From: Crambe crambe
Lineage: Eukaryota > Porifera > Demospongiae > Poecilosclerida > Crambeidae
Assembly: GCA_963924555.1 (NCBI GenBank)
Contig: OZ004586.1
Location: 3,368,501-3,432,500 of the forward strand
DNA: 64,000 bases
Direction: 5' to 3'
Part shown: one piece after another, positions 10,645 to 23,629 of the stretch
How positions within the stretch are numbered: the first letter of the stretch is position 1
How the letters are laid out: every line of letters starts with the position of its first letter
Program-made: the position numbers and the translations under genes
The notes under the pieces: model-generated
What the model saw: the letters and a program-made list of their open reading frames with translations, nothing else
What the model was told of the DNA's origin: nothing
Database searches by the model: none

Positions 10645-12750
10645 TATATTTACCCTCAATTTGCTACACTATAAACACCCCCTTACACACCATCACCTCA
10701 CCTCATGAAAAAATTGAATGATGATATACTTCAATTGATCTCTGTCCAGAATCTACATCATAACATAATAGTAACATCTCTGACGAAAGACCCCCTGATA
10801 ACTTCCCAGCAAAGAACATTTCAATCTAAGTCTCCTATGAACCTCCAAAAGAGGACAACCTCTCAATAAAGGATAATCTAAAAGCACCTTATACACACTA
10901 AAAGCTACCTCTCTACAAAGGACTGACTCAAGGACTGACTCAATTGTTGTAAGGCATAGGAGGAAGAACTGAAGGCATAGAGTGGCCCAATATGCCTTAA
11001 TTAAGATGCCTGGGCTGGGGGAAACCCTGAGAATGATACAATATGTATGTACACACAATACTCACAATTTTTTCCACATCAGTGATGCTCTTCTCCTCAA
11101 CGTCTAGATACGGTGGCAGGAGTGCTTCCTTGGGCAGGAGATCCTGAATCCGAGGGAGAGGCCAGTGAGCAAAATTCTCCTTTGCCAGGAAGAGGGTGTC
11201 ACTTGTTACCACCAAGGTAACTGGAGAGCGCCCTGCATAGATTAAGACAATTACTTCAAATGAGATGAATTTCATGAAAATTAACATAGAAAAATTTTTT
11301 TTGATACTTACCACCAGTGTCACCGCGGCATCTGTAGGCCAATCTGTAGAGAACCAGGTCCTCAGTACTTGTAGAGGTCGCACTTGAGGGGTAACCAACT
11401 GGAGACTTCCTTGCTGATGAATTCTTGTACTGACTCTACATTGTACATAGTAGAGTTGAGAGTATATGATAAAGAGGGATGGTGGTATAGTCCTGTAGTA
11501 TCACTGTGTGCACTATAACGCACCATGAAGAGTGATACCTATACAGTACCAACTAGCTACAATGTAAGCTAGGAAATGAAAAGAAGGGGAGACCCTGGTA
11601 CCCTTCTTTGGGGGGACACTGCCTTAAATTTTGTATAGGTATTTAGCAGTTTAGTGGGTATTAGTTTTAGCTGATCAAAATCATAGCATTCAATTTTATG
11701 GTAAAAAGACTTCAGAATAAATCTACTGATTGGTTGGCTAAATATTTAAGTTATAATTGTGTGTTGTTTTTTTTGAATGTCCATTTGATCATTATACAGT
11801 TAGAAAATAGACCAATCTGATTTGTGTTGGGCCAACAATGATGATTATAGATTGAATGTTTAGTATGCCCATGGTCATGGTACCTTTTTGACTTCATGAA
11901 GAACTCTGTCAGGATAGCGAAGGGCATCTATGTTGAATGGACACACACCAACATTCTGCAGGGATGAACCTGGAGCATCTGCCACACACACTGCATGTAC
12001 ACAAATTCAGCAAAGTACAGTACAAAAATATGATTTCCCAGCTTACTGGATTGGTAAAACTTACATACTGTACTAGTAAAACCTCCATGCAAATAAACAT
12101 GCTACGTATGCTTGACATTCATAACAAAAACTTGAGTTCATGTATCAATACTGCTCATTGCTCTGATTTCAGAAGATGCAACATTATATATGTTTGAAAT
12201 TACACCTTACTTACACAAGAATTGAGAAAAATAGCTTCTCTAATTTCCAAGTGAATGCAAAAAAAGGCTATAGCTACTTACACGAAAGTTGAGTGGAACA
12301 AATCTTGCACTTGTAGTCGTCTCTCATGAGGAACGTGTAGCAAGCCCCAGCACTCTTGAACTCCACTCTGAGGAATTGGTAGGCCACTCCATGGTCTATG
12401 TACACCAGTTTGTGCAGGGAATGGTTGCACACCAATTTCAGCCACTTCTCTGGCCGGGAACTACATGAGAAACGATGTAAACATGTAGTAATGTAATGGG
12501 GGATCTCAATGTTGAGTGAGATGTGCATATGCAAGTATTAAACATGAAATGAAGGAAGATACAAACTATATGACTCTCCCCAGGATTTATTGAAGGCATA
12601 GGGGCAAGACCATCATAAGATAGAGAGGGCCCAGTGATTATGAGTGTCCTGAGATGGCTATAAGCCAGCCACCAGTAATGAATAATAAGGCATAGGGGGA
12701 AGAACTGAAGGCATAGTGGCAAGACATAATAATTATAATGGCATAGGCGT
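10645..12750 (-). pseudogene. Partial duplicate of the PH-like gene at 59.9-63.8 kb
   Basis: Five internal exons match the gene at the right end of the window exon for exon and in exact length: 12282-12460 (179 bp), 11884-11990 (107), 11312-11437 (126), 11066-11232 (167), 10702-10752 (51). All five are still open, and introns align too, including the AAGGCATAGG...GAACTGAAGGCATAG repeats. The large first exon and the final exon are missing, so it cannot encode the same protein. The copy begins 4 bp after the stop codon of the plus-strand kinase gene. It could be transcribed or supply alternative exons, but I treat it as a duplicated fragment. Confidence 0.72.
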
Positions 12751-12759
12751 CCCATCCCG

Positions 12760-14612
12760 CCTACTAAAATCCGGGATCTGCATCAATAATTATGTGATCT
12801 GAGTCACCTGACAGCTAGCTATAGAGCAAGGATCATTAAAATTTAGACCAGACTTTCAAAAGACATGATAGCTCTAGCTAGCTAGTTCATTTATGTGGGT
12901 GATAATAATGAAAAAGTGGTTATGAAAAATTGATAATGTCTCTCAATTCCTTGGAGTTATAGCTCTCGTATCAAGAGAATCATAGCCTGCAAAAAATAAT
13001 TTTCAATCATTAGCCATAGCTAGCTGCCATAAAGTAGCTATAGAACAGGAATTATGAATACAGTGAAACCTCCGAACAACAGCCAAGTTCATGACAGGTG
13101 TTTTGATCTTTCAAGTAGAGAGGTTGACCCTTCTCGGAGGTTTTATAATAAGGTCATTTATTTTCGTTCCATTCAGTTTGGCTGCATGTTGTAGAGAGTT
13201 TGGCTGCTTTTCAGAGCCACCTTGTTTGGAGGTTTCACTGTACCTGTTCTTTACTTAGCTACACCCCCCTAGCTATACCTAGCCCTTGATCCACACTGAC
13301 CATTGACCAATCCTACTGGTGATATTAGTTTTTTACCTCTGGCCATGTATGTTTGTTGTTATGTGCAATGAACAACATGATTTCTTTTGCTGTACATCAG
13401 TCTCTGAATGTATATCTCCACTTCAAACTTAAATGATTGATGTTAGCTTAGCTATCTGTATGTATCATAATGCATGTCCATGGGCCATGGATTGGGAAGA
13501 AAATAATGCATGATTTCTCCTTGAAGTAGCTATTGACACTGAAACTGCTGCCAAGTTTACCAATAGCTACTATAATATTTCTCCATCTCTCCTGTCAATA
13601 TGCAAGCACAATAACTTAATGACATACAGAGCTCAGCATGCAGTTTCAGGAAGCTATTCAATTAAATTTGACTCACTTCATTTGATTTCAGCAAATTCTC
13701 AGGAAAACATGAATATGCTATAGCTATACAGTGACAAGAGATTAATTGTTGCAAACCTGTTTGGTTGTGCCGATCAGTCTCTAATATGAGACTTTACACA
13801 ATCTACCCACCTATGCCTATGTTCCTAATGCAGGAGTAGCTAATAGCTACTTGATTGATTTGGCTGTTGCTAATTAATTGCTACAATTAGAGTAATTTAA
13901 AACAGTATTCCATATTCTATTCCATATTTTTTAGTCACCCAGCTTTGCGTATGAGAAACTTCCTACAAATGAAAGTTTCATAAGCCTACCTTCATTTCAT
14001 TCCTCTACAGATACGCTTGCCCACCCTTGAGCTTCTGCACAGGAACAGTAATAAATTTATTTGCAAGATATCTATAGCCTCACTGATGCTAAGAGCCTGT
14101 GTTCTACACTCACCATGCCCTCCTGCGTCTTCTTCTTTAAAAAAAAAGTGTTGAAAGTAAAGATCAAAGCTTGATCAAAGCAAAATCACTTATGACTCAT
14201 CACTTCAAAGTTCCGATTTGACCGCTCTATTGTTAATGTTCTCAGAGATTTTTTGAGATAGATAAGGCCAATTTTACATCTATTTAAGCGAGTTTTCCCA
14301 TTTAAATGACTAATGTGCAAAATTGCACGCTTTTGGTAGGCAAAGGGATAATTATATAATTATATCAGAGATATTCTATGTTACGTAGTATAGAATATCT
14401 GGTTATACGATACCGAACGCACGAACGCAAAGCTTGACGTATTATTGCGTATTTACGCAATTTAGCAGATCATACATGGCTGAATTCTACACGGGACAAT
14501 GTAACATGTACCTAATTCTGTGCCTATGGATGCATGAGATACATACAAATATAGCTAACAGTATGTCAGTATGCATAGCTACAATGCAAAGAGTAGCTGT
14601 AGCTACATAACT
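12760..14612. other. Intergenic, no gene seen
   Basis: AT-rich spacer before the 3' end of the first phosphatase gene. It holds a pogo-like MITE (13061-13240). At 14360-14392 there is a palindrome-like GATATTCTAT...ATAGAATATC. I see no convincing open reading frame or RNA gene. Confidence 0.5.
13061..13240. mobile_element. pogo/Tc1-mariner-like MITE, TA target
   Basis: 180 bp with inverted ends CAGTGAAACCTCC and GGAGGTTTCACTG, flanked by TA on both sides (13059-13060, 13241-13242). CAGT...ACCTC ends with TA duplication are typical of pogo/Tigger-derived MITEs. No coding capacity. Confidence 0.8.
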
Positions 14613-15349
14613 TTAAATGTTTTGAAAATTGGCATAAGTATCAAATGAGTCCAAGAATTTAAGTGTGGCATCAAATAAGGTCTTGTAATTTGCCTGTGCA
14701 TAATGAATAATTGCATCTCCATAAAGATAGTAATACATTGATGACTCACAAGAGTGGGAACAGCCCCTGGTTTCTGGACACGAAGTGCCTTGACCACTTG
14801 GAAGACATCCACCACTCCCTCTGTCTTGCATCGATCAATGATGGTTGTTATGGCACAGAACATTCCACTCCTGGTCACTGTGTCACTATAATATCATACA
14901 ACATTAGTTCATTATAGCTATAGTCAAAACATATTAGCTAGCTTTTGTATAGACCATATTGGAGTTCGTTTGATGTTTGTTTGTTTGAATGCTGTTGTTC
15001 TGAAAGATTACACAAATGAGGACAATTAGCTACTTCAAACCATGTGATATCCCTTACCAATTTCTATTGTGCATCATTTAAAAGTGCATGGTTTGTCAGT
15101 GTCATGTGATTGGCTACCTGCAGTGTATGAATACAGGTTTATTTCCTGTCTTCCTCTGGATTTTAGAGAGCTCCTCCACGACATCCACCACACTCTTGAG
15201 GTTGGAACACACTCCATCTGGTCTCCAGCAAGTGATATGGAACTGAGTCACTTGGTGGGCCTTTTTGGTCTAAATTAAAATATATCAAATAACAATGTCT
15301 CCAACTCTCAGTATTTTAATCTTTTGCTGCCTAAAATTATGAAAAATAT

Positions 15350-15351
<2 letters not shown>

Positions 15352-15426
<75 letters not shown>
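15352..15426. repeat. (CT)n microsatellite
   Basis: About 37 CT units in a D2 intron. The paralogous intron at 35359-35389 has a CCCT/CTCT tract in the same place, so this is a shared unstable site. Confidence 0.95.
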
Positions 15427-15429
<3 letters not shown>

Positions 15430-16437
15430 GTGAGATAATATTATTGATATAATGCTAGATAACTAGCTACCTTATTTTGTAAGATCTCAAGTGTTCTGAT
15501 GGTGAACCCACTCAACTCCTCCTGATTAATCAGATCCACTATGAACTCCCCAAATTGAGCCACTTGTCCCTCCACTGGCCAGTACTGGCAACTACTCTCC
15601 TGTATATTATTTATGTTAAAAATCCACATAATGTACTTAATTAATTGCTTCATGTATTGGCATGTGTATACAAATAGATAAAGTGAACAATAATGCACCT
15701 ATAGCTACTTGTGTTGAATTAACCATGATTAAAAAGGAGTGCCTGGGGACGAGTTATTTCATGCAGCAAATAGCTATTACTATATACATTGTTAGCCTAA
15801 TACATATGTACTGGGGACTAGTTTACAATGAGCTTATTGATGCATGCATACCCATAACAGTATTGCTAAACCACTCTCAACAAACAAAAATTTATTTTAA
15901 ATGGCTGCTAGTCGTAGAAAAGAAAGGCAAAACAACTTAATGAAGTTATAATATTATTATGCATTATTGGCATGGATACGGCATCTACCAGTTATGTATA
16001 CCATTCCATTTTCAATAAGGTCAGACAACATGATGACTGCTCCACACTTCCTATCACAGATGACTTTCCACATGTTTCTGACGGTGGAGGACATTGGGCC
16101 CTCTGCTATGATATAAGCCTTCTTTTCCTTATAGGCCTATATGAATATAATAATTGTGGTAGCTAATGGAGAATTTGCAATGCTCAGATGAAAATTATTG
16201 TAGAAATCTCCCTTACTCTTTAATGTTTTAGATGTGATTACCAATGTTAGGACAAAATGTGTAGCATGCAAAATAATTATGGTAGTAATAAAATTCTATC
16301 ACTCTACTTCCCCTAATGAGCTTACATTAGCAGCAACAGCATGTATGTAGTCAGGATATTCTCCACTCAAGATCACACGGTGCTTATCAGCTACATGATA
16401 ACATGTGGATTATCATAACAACATTGACTATAATTTA

Positions 16438-16856
16438 TTAGTGCTGGTCACATGACTTGTGACCAATCAGATTCTCTGAAAAGTGTGCTTTAAATCTCAT
16501 AAAGCACACTTTCATGTGCACTAAATATTTAGTGCACACTTGAGAAACTGTGCTGAAGGTACATAGGAGCCTAGTGGAAGATCCACTAGGACTATGACCT
16601 TCCAGCCTCAGTCCCTAGTGCTTACAGTAAGTCTATGTCTGAATGTCTCCTTTTATAGACTTTAGCATTTCACTTTTTACATTGGGTTTCAAACAGGAAA
16701 ACCTCAGGAATTTACCTCATTTATTTTTTTGAATATCATTAAATTAGAGCATTCTTACTGAACCAAAGTGTGTCATAGCTTGCTAGGTACTAGGGCTAGG
16801 GTTCTGTGAGGACCAACTGGAATTTGATTGGTCACAAGTCATGTGACCAGCACTAA
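16438..16856. mobile_element. TIR MITE, 419 bp, in a phosphatase intron
   Basis: Perfect or near-perfect 31 bp inverted ends (TTAGTGCTGGTCACATGACT... mirrored by ...AGTCATGTGACCAGCACTAA). The interior has further small palindromes (AAAGTGTGCTTTA/TAAAGCACACTTT, TTAGTGCAC). It is absent from the equivalent introns at 36250-36300 and 43150-43205. Confidence 0.82.
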
Positions 16857-16861
16857 AATGT

Positions 16862-16976
16862 TTAGATCACTCTTTTCTAGCTCCATGTGTTTTAATGCAT
16901 GGTGCACTCGAATGATGCTATAATGCTCGTGCAGGTGCATTAAAACACTTAGAGCTAGAAAAGAGTGAACTAAATA
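16862..16976. repeat. Hairpin element next to the TIR MITE
   Basis: Inverted arms (TTTAGATCACTCTTTTCTAGCT and AGCTAGAAAAGAGTGAACTAAA, each about 40 bp with TGTTTTAATGCA inside). Also missing from the two paralogous introns. Confidence 0.75.
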
Positions 16977-17589
16977 TTACTTATTACAGAGACAGCTTAT
17001 AAAATTTACAAGGTAGGAAATCTTTGAGACGACTCTTATCTGAGTGTTGGAGTGCAGCAGTGCATATGATATCACTCTGTTTAGGTGATACAAGATCCAA
17101 CACCTGTAAAGCGAGGCAACATTATGTTGGTCTTGTAAAGAACTCTCTCCAAACCTTGAATTGTGTCTCAAGTTTCATTAAGTTGTCTTCCTTGTTCTTC
17201 TCGTTCATCTTCATCAGTGTGGATCTGAGGTTAGTGGCATTTATCTCAGTGTCCCCACACATCACTGACTCCAAGACAGCATCATGGATGAAAATATACT
17301 GCTCCTGTGAGTAAGAAAAATTATTTATTTTGGAATGATACATGTATTTAAAATTTGTGAATGGTAGCATTATAGCTAGGCCTTACTGGAGTCTGGACCA
17401 TCTTCATGCGCTTATGCCTCAGTTTATTGATGGTCCCTGCAATGTCCACTTTGTTTTCCATCTTGAATTGTTCAAGAACGATATCAATACATATGAATGT
17501 ACCAGTTCTCCCCACTCCAGCACTGCATGTACATACATAAAAGTTAACACCATTTCTCCCCTCCATGTACGTATGTGGTATGAAAATGT

Positions 17590-18055
17590 ACCATGTAGCT
17601 ATATACAACAAGTGAATGCAAAAAATTTCTTCGAAATAAAAATGTGAAGTAGGGATGCTATTATAACTGCAGCTTCATTATGAAAACCAAGTACTGCAGC
17701 ATCGAAGCAGTATGGCCCAAAAATCTAGCTGGAATATGTATTATAACTGCATGCAAGAGAGTGAACTTAGTGAAGTGACCCTTACCCATCATCAAGTACG
17801 AGATACTATTCCTACTTCACTCCCTTGGCCCTTGATCATGGGAGTGAAGTAGGAATAGTATCTTGTACTTGATGATGGGTAAGGGTCACTTCACTAAGTT
17901 CACTCTCTTGCATGCAGTTATAATACATATTCCAGCTAGATTTTTGGGCCATACTGCTTCGATGCTGCAGTACTTGGTTTTCATAATGAAGCTGCAGTTA
18001 TAATAGCATCCCTACTTCACATTTTTATTTCGAAGAAATTTTTTGCATTCACTTG
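17590..18055. mobile_element. Foldback element, ~200 bp arms
   Basis: Near-perfect inverted repeat. Left arm: ACAAGTGAATGCAAAAAATTTC through GAAGTAGGGATGC to TCATCAAGTACGAGATAC. Right arm mirrors it after a loop of about 35 bp. Inserted in the intron between the SAGVGRTG and WPD exons of the broken phosphatase. Confidence 0.88.
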
Positions 18056-18483
18056 TTTGCATTCTTTTTCTTTGTGATTATGAAAATTGATAGACACTAA
18101 AGGCTTCCTTGATTGAACTAAATTTATTTAATGATCAGTATTTCATTCTGTTCAGGGAGGAGAGTTTGAAGGATGATCATCTGCAGTGTAATGGAGTACT
18201 GAAAGGAGTGAACATTTTTAAAAGTGAACAGCATTAGCTAATTGTTACATATGTGATCACTGAAATGATTATTGAGATGGTACGTATGTCTTGCTTGAGG
18301 GAGGAGTATGGGGAGTTTATGCATTTGGTGTAGTGATCATAATAGTGGATGCCATCAAATGGCCACATCCTGTGCAGGTGTTATGAGGAGAACTGCTATT
18401 AATTGCCCCACCCCTTTTATGAGGTAATATCGCGAAGATTTTTTTCATACGAGGCTGCAGCACATTATAGATAGCCCAGCTAG

Positions 18484-19325
18484 ATTTTAGGCTATCCCTA
18501 CTTAACCTTTTTATTTTTTACGCTCACTTGTTTCTATCCTTTTTCTTAGTGCTTGAAGTTGAATGAGGGAGGCTACAGTACAGTACTATACAAAGCCAGC
18601 TCTACATAAACCTCTTTTGTAGGTACATACAGTGTCTCTGGTTGAAGAATTTGTTTAGCTATTTAAGTTTTGTTGATATAAAACTTTACAGCAACAGCAA
18701 TGTAAATGACATGTACACGGCATGGTGAAGTGAGCTGACTACACTACAGCCAAGTACTGGCTATAATGCTACTATAGGATGAGCATCTGTACTGTAATTC
18801 AGCAAGGAGTGACTGGAACATCATCAGATAATGAATGAAGACCTTGGCTATAGCTAAACTTAAGCTTACGTGGCTCCGCCCATAAGCCCCGCCCCCTTCA
18901 AAATGGCGTAGAAAGATTAGCAGCTGTGTTCCGAGTGCTATCAAATAGTGAAGTAGAGCCTTAGTCAAAACTAATAGCAAAAGATCAGCCTCTAGGTGCC
19001 GCTCTAACAGATGGCCAAAGCAGAATTTTGATGACTATAGCCAGTAAGTCGGTACGTCGATCTTATTATTATTATTATTATCCTTATTATAAAGAAAAAG
19101 AACGAAAAGTCAATTTTAGAACTCGTTTTTTTCTTATGTTGGCGAATGAATTTTTGGCTTTTGAACATTCTCCTCTCTTCTTTGTAGATATAATAATTCA
19201 CTGTAGCCTTCTGAGAACCTGTAGAGTAAGGGTAGAAGAGAAAGAAGAGTTTTTAGTTTATACTGTCCTATGGACTTTGACCTGCCATCCCTACTTAGAG
19301 AGTGCTACCGCACTCTCTGATAGCT
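18484..19325. mobile_element. Non-autonomous element, inverted mate at 29.83-30.74 kb
   Basis: A ~840 bp segment whose reverse complement reappears at 29830-30740. Shared landmarks are GCTCCGCCCATAAGCCCCGCCC, a (TTA)n tract, GGTGCCGCTCTAACAG, and the ends TATCCCTACTTAA and CCATCCCTACTTAGAGAGTGC. The CACTCTC...GAGAGTG end forms a small hairpin. The CpG- and GC-box-like patch near 18880 is the least AT-rich part. I see no protein-coding frame that both copies keep. Confidence 0.75.
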
Positions 19326-20261
19326 AAGTTTGTTTGTTTTTTCAAGTCTTATAGTAGCTATCTCAGTAACAAGTACATCTATACTTACTGATATAAAAAT
19401 TACATAATTATTATGTTTACATATAACACAATGTACAATGCCATTTACTAAATGAATAACAGTTACATGAATTGAAAGTGTATTCCTGACTGGATTTTTT
19501 CATTGTGATCATGCGATCTCAAGGACTCAAGAATAGCATCTGCATGCATGCTTACCTGCAGTGTACTAGCATGGGGCCTCTTCTGCTCTTGTGCTGTGAG
19601 AGGATCCTGCGATGAAAGGACAACATTGAAGTGGCATATTCAGGCACTCCATGGTCAGGCCAGGATGTGAAGTGAAACTGCTTCAGTTTCCAACTTGTAC
19701 AACTGCCTTCTAACTGATATTATGAATGAGATATATTTACTCAAGGACTATGGTTACAATCAATGTGTGTAGCTTTTCTCACAGTAATTTGCAGTGTCCT
19801 GATGACATAGTCAGCAAACATCTGGTATTCGACCAGGATGACTTTGAAGGGACCGTAATTCTTGCTTTCACTATCTGGCCAATACTGCTCGCATTTAACC
19901 TTGTTACCTTCCTTGATGTTGGTTACCATGACAATAGTTGGGGGTCTCTCCTGCCAAATCAGTCGCCAAAATCAACAAGCATGCAACTTTTAGGACCTAC
20001 AGGATTATAATTATTTTGAAGTTATAACACAGCTAATATTGAGTGAAGTACCTTGTGTTGCAATGAATTTCGATGACTGTGAGAATCCCTAATAAATTCA
20101 ACTCAATTGTTTTGCTATAGCTATAATTATTGCTTTACTTCAACATAACATGCATCGATGAATTCTCCTTGGCAGTCATCAAATCCTGGAATAGCATTGA
20201 GCACTATGCGATTGTGATCATCTACAGGAAGCAAGTATTATAATACGATATACACTGTACA

Positions 20262-20930
20262 GAATCAGAGCGTATGATAGTACTCTCTAAGTAGGGATAG
20301 CATAAATTGCCCCATTGGACTTTAGAATTTTCTTTCATAACTCCATAATACTTCCCTCCTTGAAGACAGAACACCTTTAATATGCTAGGACTCAAGTATG
20401 AAGAGCAGAGGACAAAGCAGTATCATGTCCTGGTAGTCCTGCTGGTTGTTGCCATACACTGTAAAAATAGTGTGCATAGCACACCAAATTGTACTTGACT
20501 CTCTTGAACCGCACAGTTTTCTTTTTTAAATATTTTTCCGCTAATTTACTTTTAAAACAATTTCTTGCCAATCATTAATTCAAATATTTGTTCCCATTCA
20601 CGTGAATGCCAGAAAGGTCATAAATACCTTTCCTATACTGTAAATTGTCGACTTTCATACCAAAATGCCTTTTAGTGTCAACATTGCTAATTTACAAGTA
20701 GCTAAAGGAAAAAAAGAAAAGTAGTGTGCGATTCGAAAAAGTTCAGTACAAGAGAGTCAAATAACCCCTTACCCATGGCATCACCACCAAACTACAAGCT
20801 AACTATTCCTACTTCACTCATGAAAGGCCAAGATGAAATATATAAAGGGAGTGAACTGACTCTCTTATTGCTGAACTTTTTTGAACTGCACAAGTACAAC
20901 AGCCATCCTTTTTTTATTTAGAATTAGCTA
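20262..20930. mobile_element. Insertion in a phosphatase intron
   Basis: The intron of the paralogue at 37939-37995 is about 57 bp; here it is about 720 bp. The extra DNA starts with TACTCTCTAAGTAGGGATAG, an end motif of the 18.5 kb family. It contains CACTGTAAAAATAGTGTGC and an imperfect inverted pair (GTACTTGACTCTCTTGAAC and GTTCAGTACAAGAGAGTCAA). Probably more than one nested element. Confidence 0.6.
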
Positions 20931-23499
20931 TTATTATAACTCACACACAGTGATGTTTGCAAATCGATTCAGCTTTTTGTTTTCCTTGAGCAATCCAACT
21001 GTTTTAGGATGTTCATCACCACTGTCAAGACTCTACAAACACATTGATAGCTATAGTTAGCTAATAGCTAGCTGAAACTCACAGCAGCTCTGTTACTGAC
21101 ATATCATGTGTAATTACTGTAATTTACCTCATACTGATTCCTGAATCCTGCATCAGAGTGGGAATGATTCACTGCTACATACTCTCAAAAGTCTGTCACT
21201 GGAATAGGCACCAATTTGACTGTCTCCTTTCGAACAGGATTAATTTCTTCATTATCTAGCCTCACAGTAAGTTTTACTTCTCTTTCAGCTACGCCACTTG
21301 GATTCCTGTCCTGTAACTTGTAGACTTCACTATGTTTGAGCTCAGCAGATGCTATGGAGAGAACACCACTTGGTTGAGCTGTATAGTCAAACCGACTTCA
21401 GCTTGAACTCTTCATGGTACTGTACTGTTCTTTCAACAAACCTGTATATTCCTCCATCATATTATTCATTGAATCAGGTGGTCTAGAACCACTTGCTATA
21501 CCACTCTTATCATATTCTCTGTTCTTTTTTCTATTGTAATTATACAGCCATAATAATATTGTATAATGACAATGATAATAAACTCACACCTTTTCTTCAG
21601 CCAGAATCCAAGCAAAATACCAAACACAGAGAGAAGAGCAATAGTAATGAAAATAATTCCTCCAATTATCGGTCCAATTTGTGGCAATGGTGTAGTTATA
21701 GGATTAGCTGAGCACAATAATTATATATGAGATAGAGTGACTTAATATTGTATTCATGAATTTTATGATTTTGAAATACAAAAAAAAAAGAGGGAAATCA
21801 CACAAGTTACCCCACATATGGAATGTTTGGCTTATGTACATGCCGGCCTTGGATGATGTTGTAGGTACATTGACTCACTTGGTGTTTCAAATGTACTCTG
21901 ATCAGGCAAATTAGCAGGTTCTCCTCGACCTATTCTTGTGTAAGCAGTGACTGTGATAACAGAGACTCTTGTTTGTGGAGTCAATGATGGGATAGTGAAT
22001 GTAGTGCTCAAGTCAGAGGTGTTGACTCTGACAGTATTGTTACCATTGACTATGTAAGTGACTTCATAACTGATGATGACTCCATTAGGTTCTTGAGGTG
22101 GACTCCAAGTGACTACAGTGGAAGTGAACTTAGGAGTACCAGCAAGGTTAGACACAGGACCAGGAGCTACACATAAAGAATTATTATAAAGTTATTGTAG
22201 TAGCTATGGCTTGGTATGATTACTTTCTTCTTCTGTCAGAATGCTGGTTATATTAGAAAAAGGTCCTGTTCTATCGTCATTGACTCCAGCAACTCTGAAG
22301 GTGTAGTTTGTGTAAGGAGTGAGTCCACTAGCTGTGAAGGTCCTATTCACCACCACACCAGGAATCAGTGCTCCTCCCACTTCTTGGAATTCCACTGTGT
22401 AGTTAGTGATTGGACCATTGCGTTCAATACATTTGATTTTTGTCCAGGACACACTGACACTTCTTGAGGTGGTAGAAGTAGTGTTAATGCTGTGTGGAGA
22501 AGCAGAAGGTGCTGCAGCAGAGCAAACCATTAACATAATTATTAGCAGCTATGTGATTTCATTGTATGGTCATACCAGCTGCCTTTGTAGTGAACTCAAC
22601 AGTTGGTGTCAGAGTAGCACTAAATCCACTTGGCAATGTAACAGTAATTGTTACATTGTAAATACTGAATTTCTGTAGGTTAGTAAACTCCACTGTGGAA
22701 ATTCCAGTGGTCATCTTGGACATATTATCCTCAATCATTGTACACAACTGCCTTGCATCAGTTACTCGTCTCAGTTCTACTCCGTACTCATCCATTGGAA
22801 GACTGAATAGAGGTTGGGTCCAGGATATGGTCACAGATGTGGCAGTTAGTGATGAGAAAGTAATATTTATTGGCCTGCTGAAATCTGATAGAACACTTAT
22901 TAGTTACTGATTGTACATAATAAGTTACATTTCCTCACCCCTTACAGTGGCACTCACAGGTCCTACTACTATTGGAGTCCCATAAAGTGCAACCAGCCAA
23001 TAAGTAACTGTAGTACCAGATACCTGAGTTACATCACGACTAGATACTCCAAATTGTGCTATTATCCCAGCATTGAAGTCTGTAGGTCTTGTGTCACTTA
23101 TTATTATTCGGTATCCCTCACTAGGAAGATTGGGTGGTGATGTCCAGGAGACATTCACTTTATCTATCCCAATCTGTCCCACCATGAGGTCAGTAGGAGC
23201 TTGTCCTGCATCAATATATATCATTGTACTATATGCTATGCATGCCTAGCTACATATGAGCTGCAACTACAACTAGTTCCCCATGAGTTTTGCATGGATG
23301 CATGGTTCATGGTGAAAGTATAGCTAAGTGGTAGTTAGCTAGCTAAATGCCCAAGATTTTTAGCTATGTACTTGCCTTGACTGCACACAGATATGAGACT
23401 GGACACAAGTCCAAGAGTCAGAAGTAGCACATTATTCAACATAATAGCTATTATGAACTACTTTCATTGGTCTTTGCATCGAGTTATGTATGTACATAC

Positions 23500-23629
23500 A
23501 TAAGTAGCTAGCTAACTAGAACAAGTTCTAGATGTTTTGTTATAATGATCATCGGGTTCAATTGTACATATACTAACTGGGGAAATGCAAAGCATTATTT
23601 TTGGGAAATGTGGGAATGTGGGAATCAAT
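23500..23629. other. Short 5' flank of the broken phosphatase gene
   Basis: Upstream flank of the start at 23442. No gene seen; the next 430 bp is a foldback element. Confidence 0.35.

Larger units (their letters stand above)
14613..23442 (-). pseudogene. Receptor tyrosine phosphatase (FN3 x4, half Ig, D1-D2), broken
   Basis: Full exon set of a type 1 receptor, but disrupted. Exons: signal peptide 23376-23442 (GC donor), FN3a 22939-23205, FN3b 22576-22884, FN3c 22224-22511, FN3d 21879-22166, TM 21590-21707, juxtamembrane 21442-21530, half Ig 21128-21378, D1: 20945-21032, 20139-20221, 20052-20088, 19783-19996, 19556-19713 (WPDHG), 17387-17522 (SAGVGRTG), 17155-17304, 17010-17103; D2: 16326-16390, 16002-16136, 15471-15599, 15118-15269, 14750-14885, 14613-14693. 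Two lesions: TGA at 21185-21187 where both paralogues have Gly in VTDFGEY, and exon 19783-19996 is 214 bp against 215 in the paralogues, because one base is lost in the DFWR codons and a stop follows. Introns are swollen by transposons. A sequencing error could explain one lesion; two make a pseudogene more likely. Confidence 0.8.

Noticed and set aside
19028-19327. Plus-strand frame with a poly-Tyr stretch
   Set aside because: It is the (TTA)n tract of a transposon read in frame; the inverted copy at 30 kb does not preserve it.
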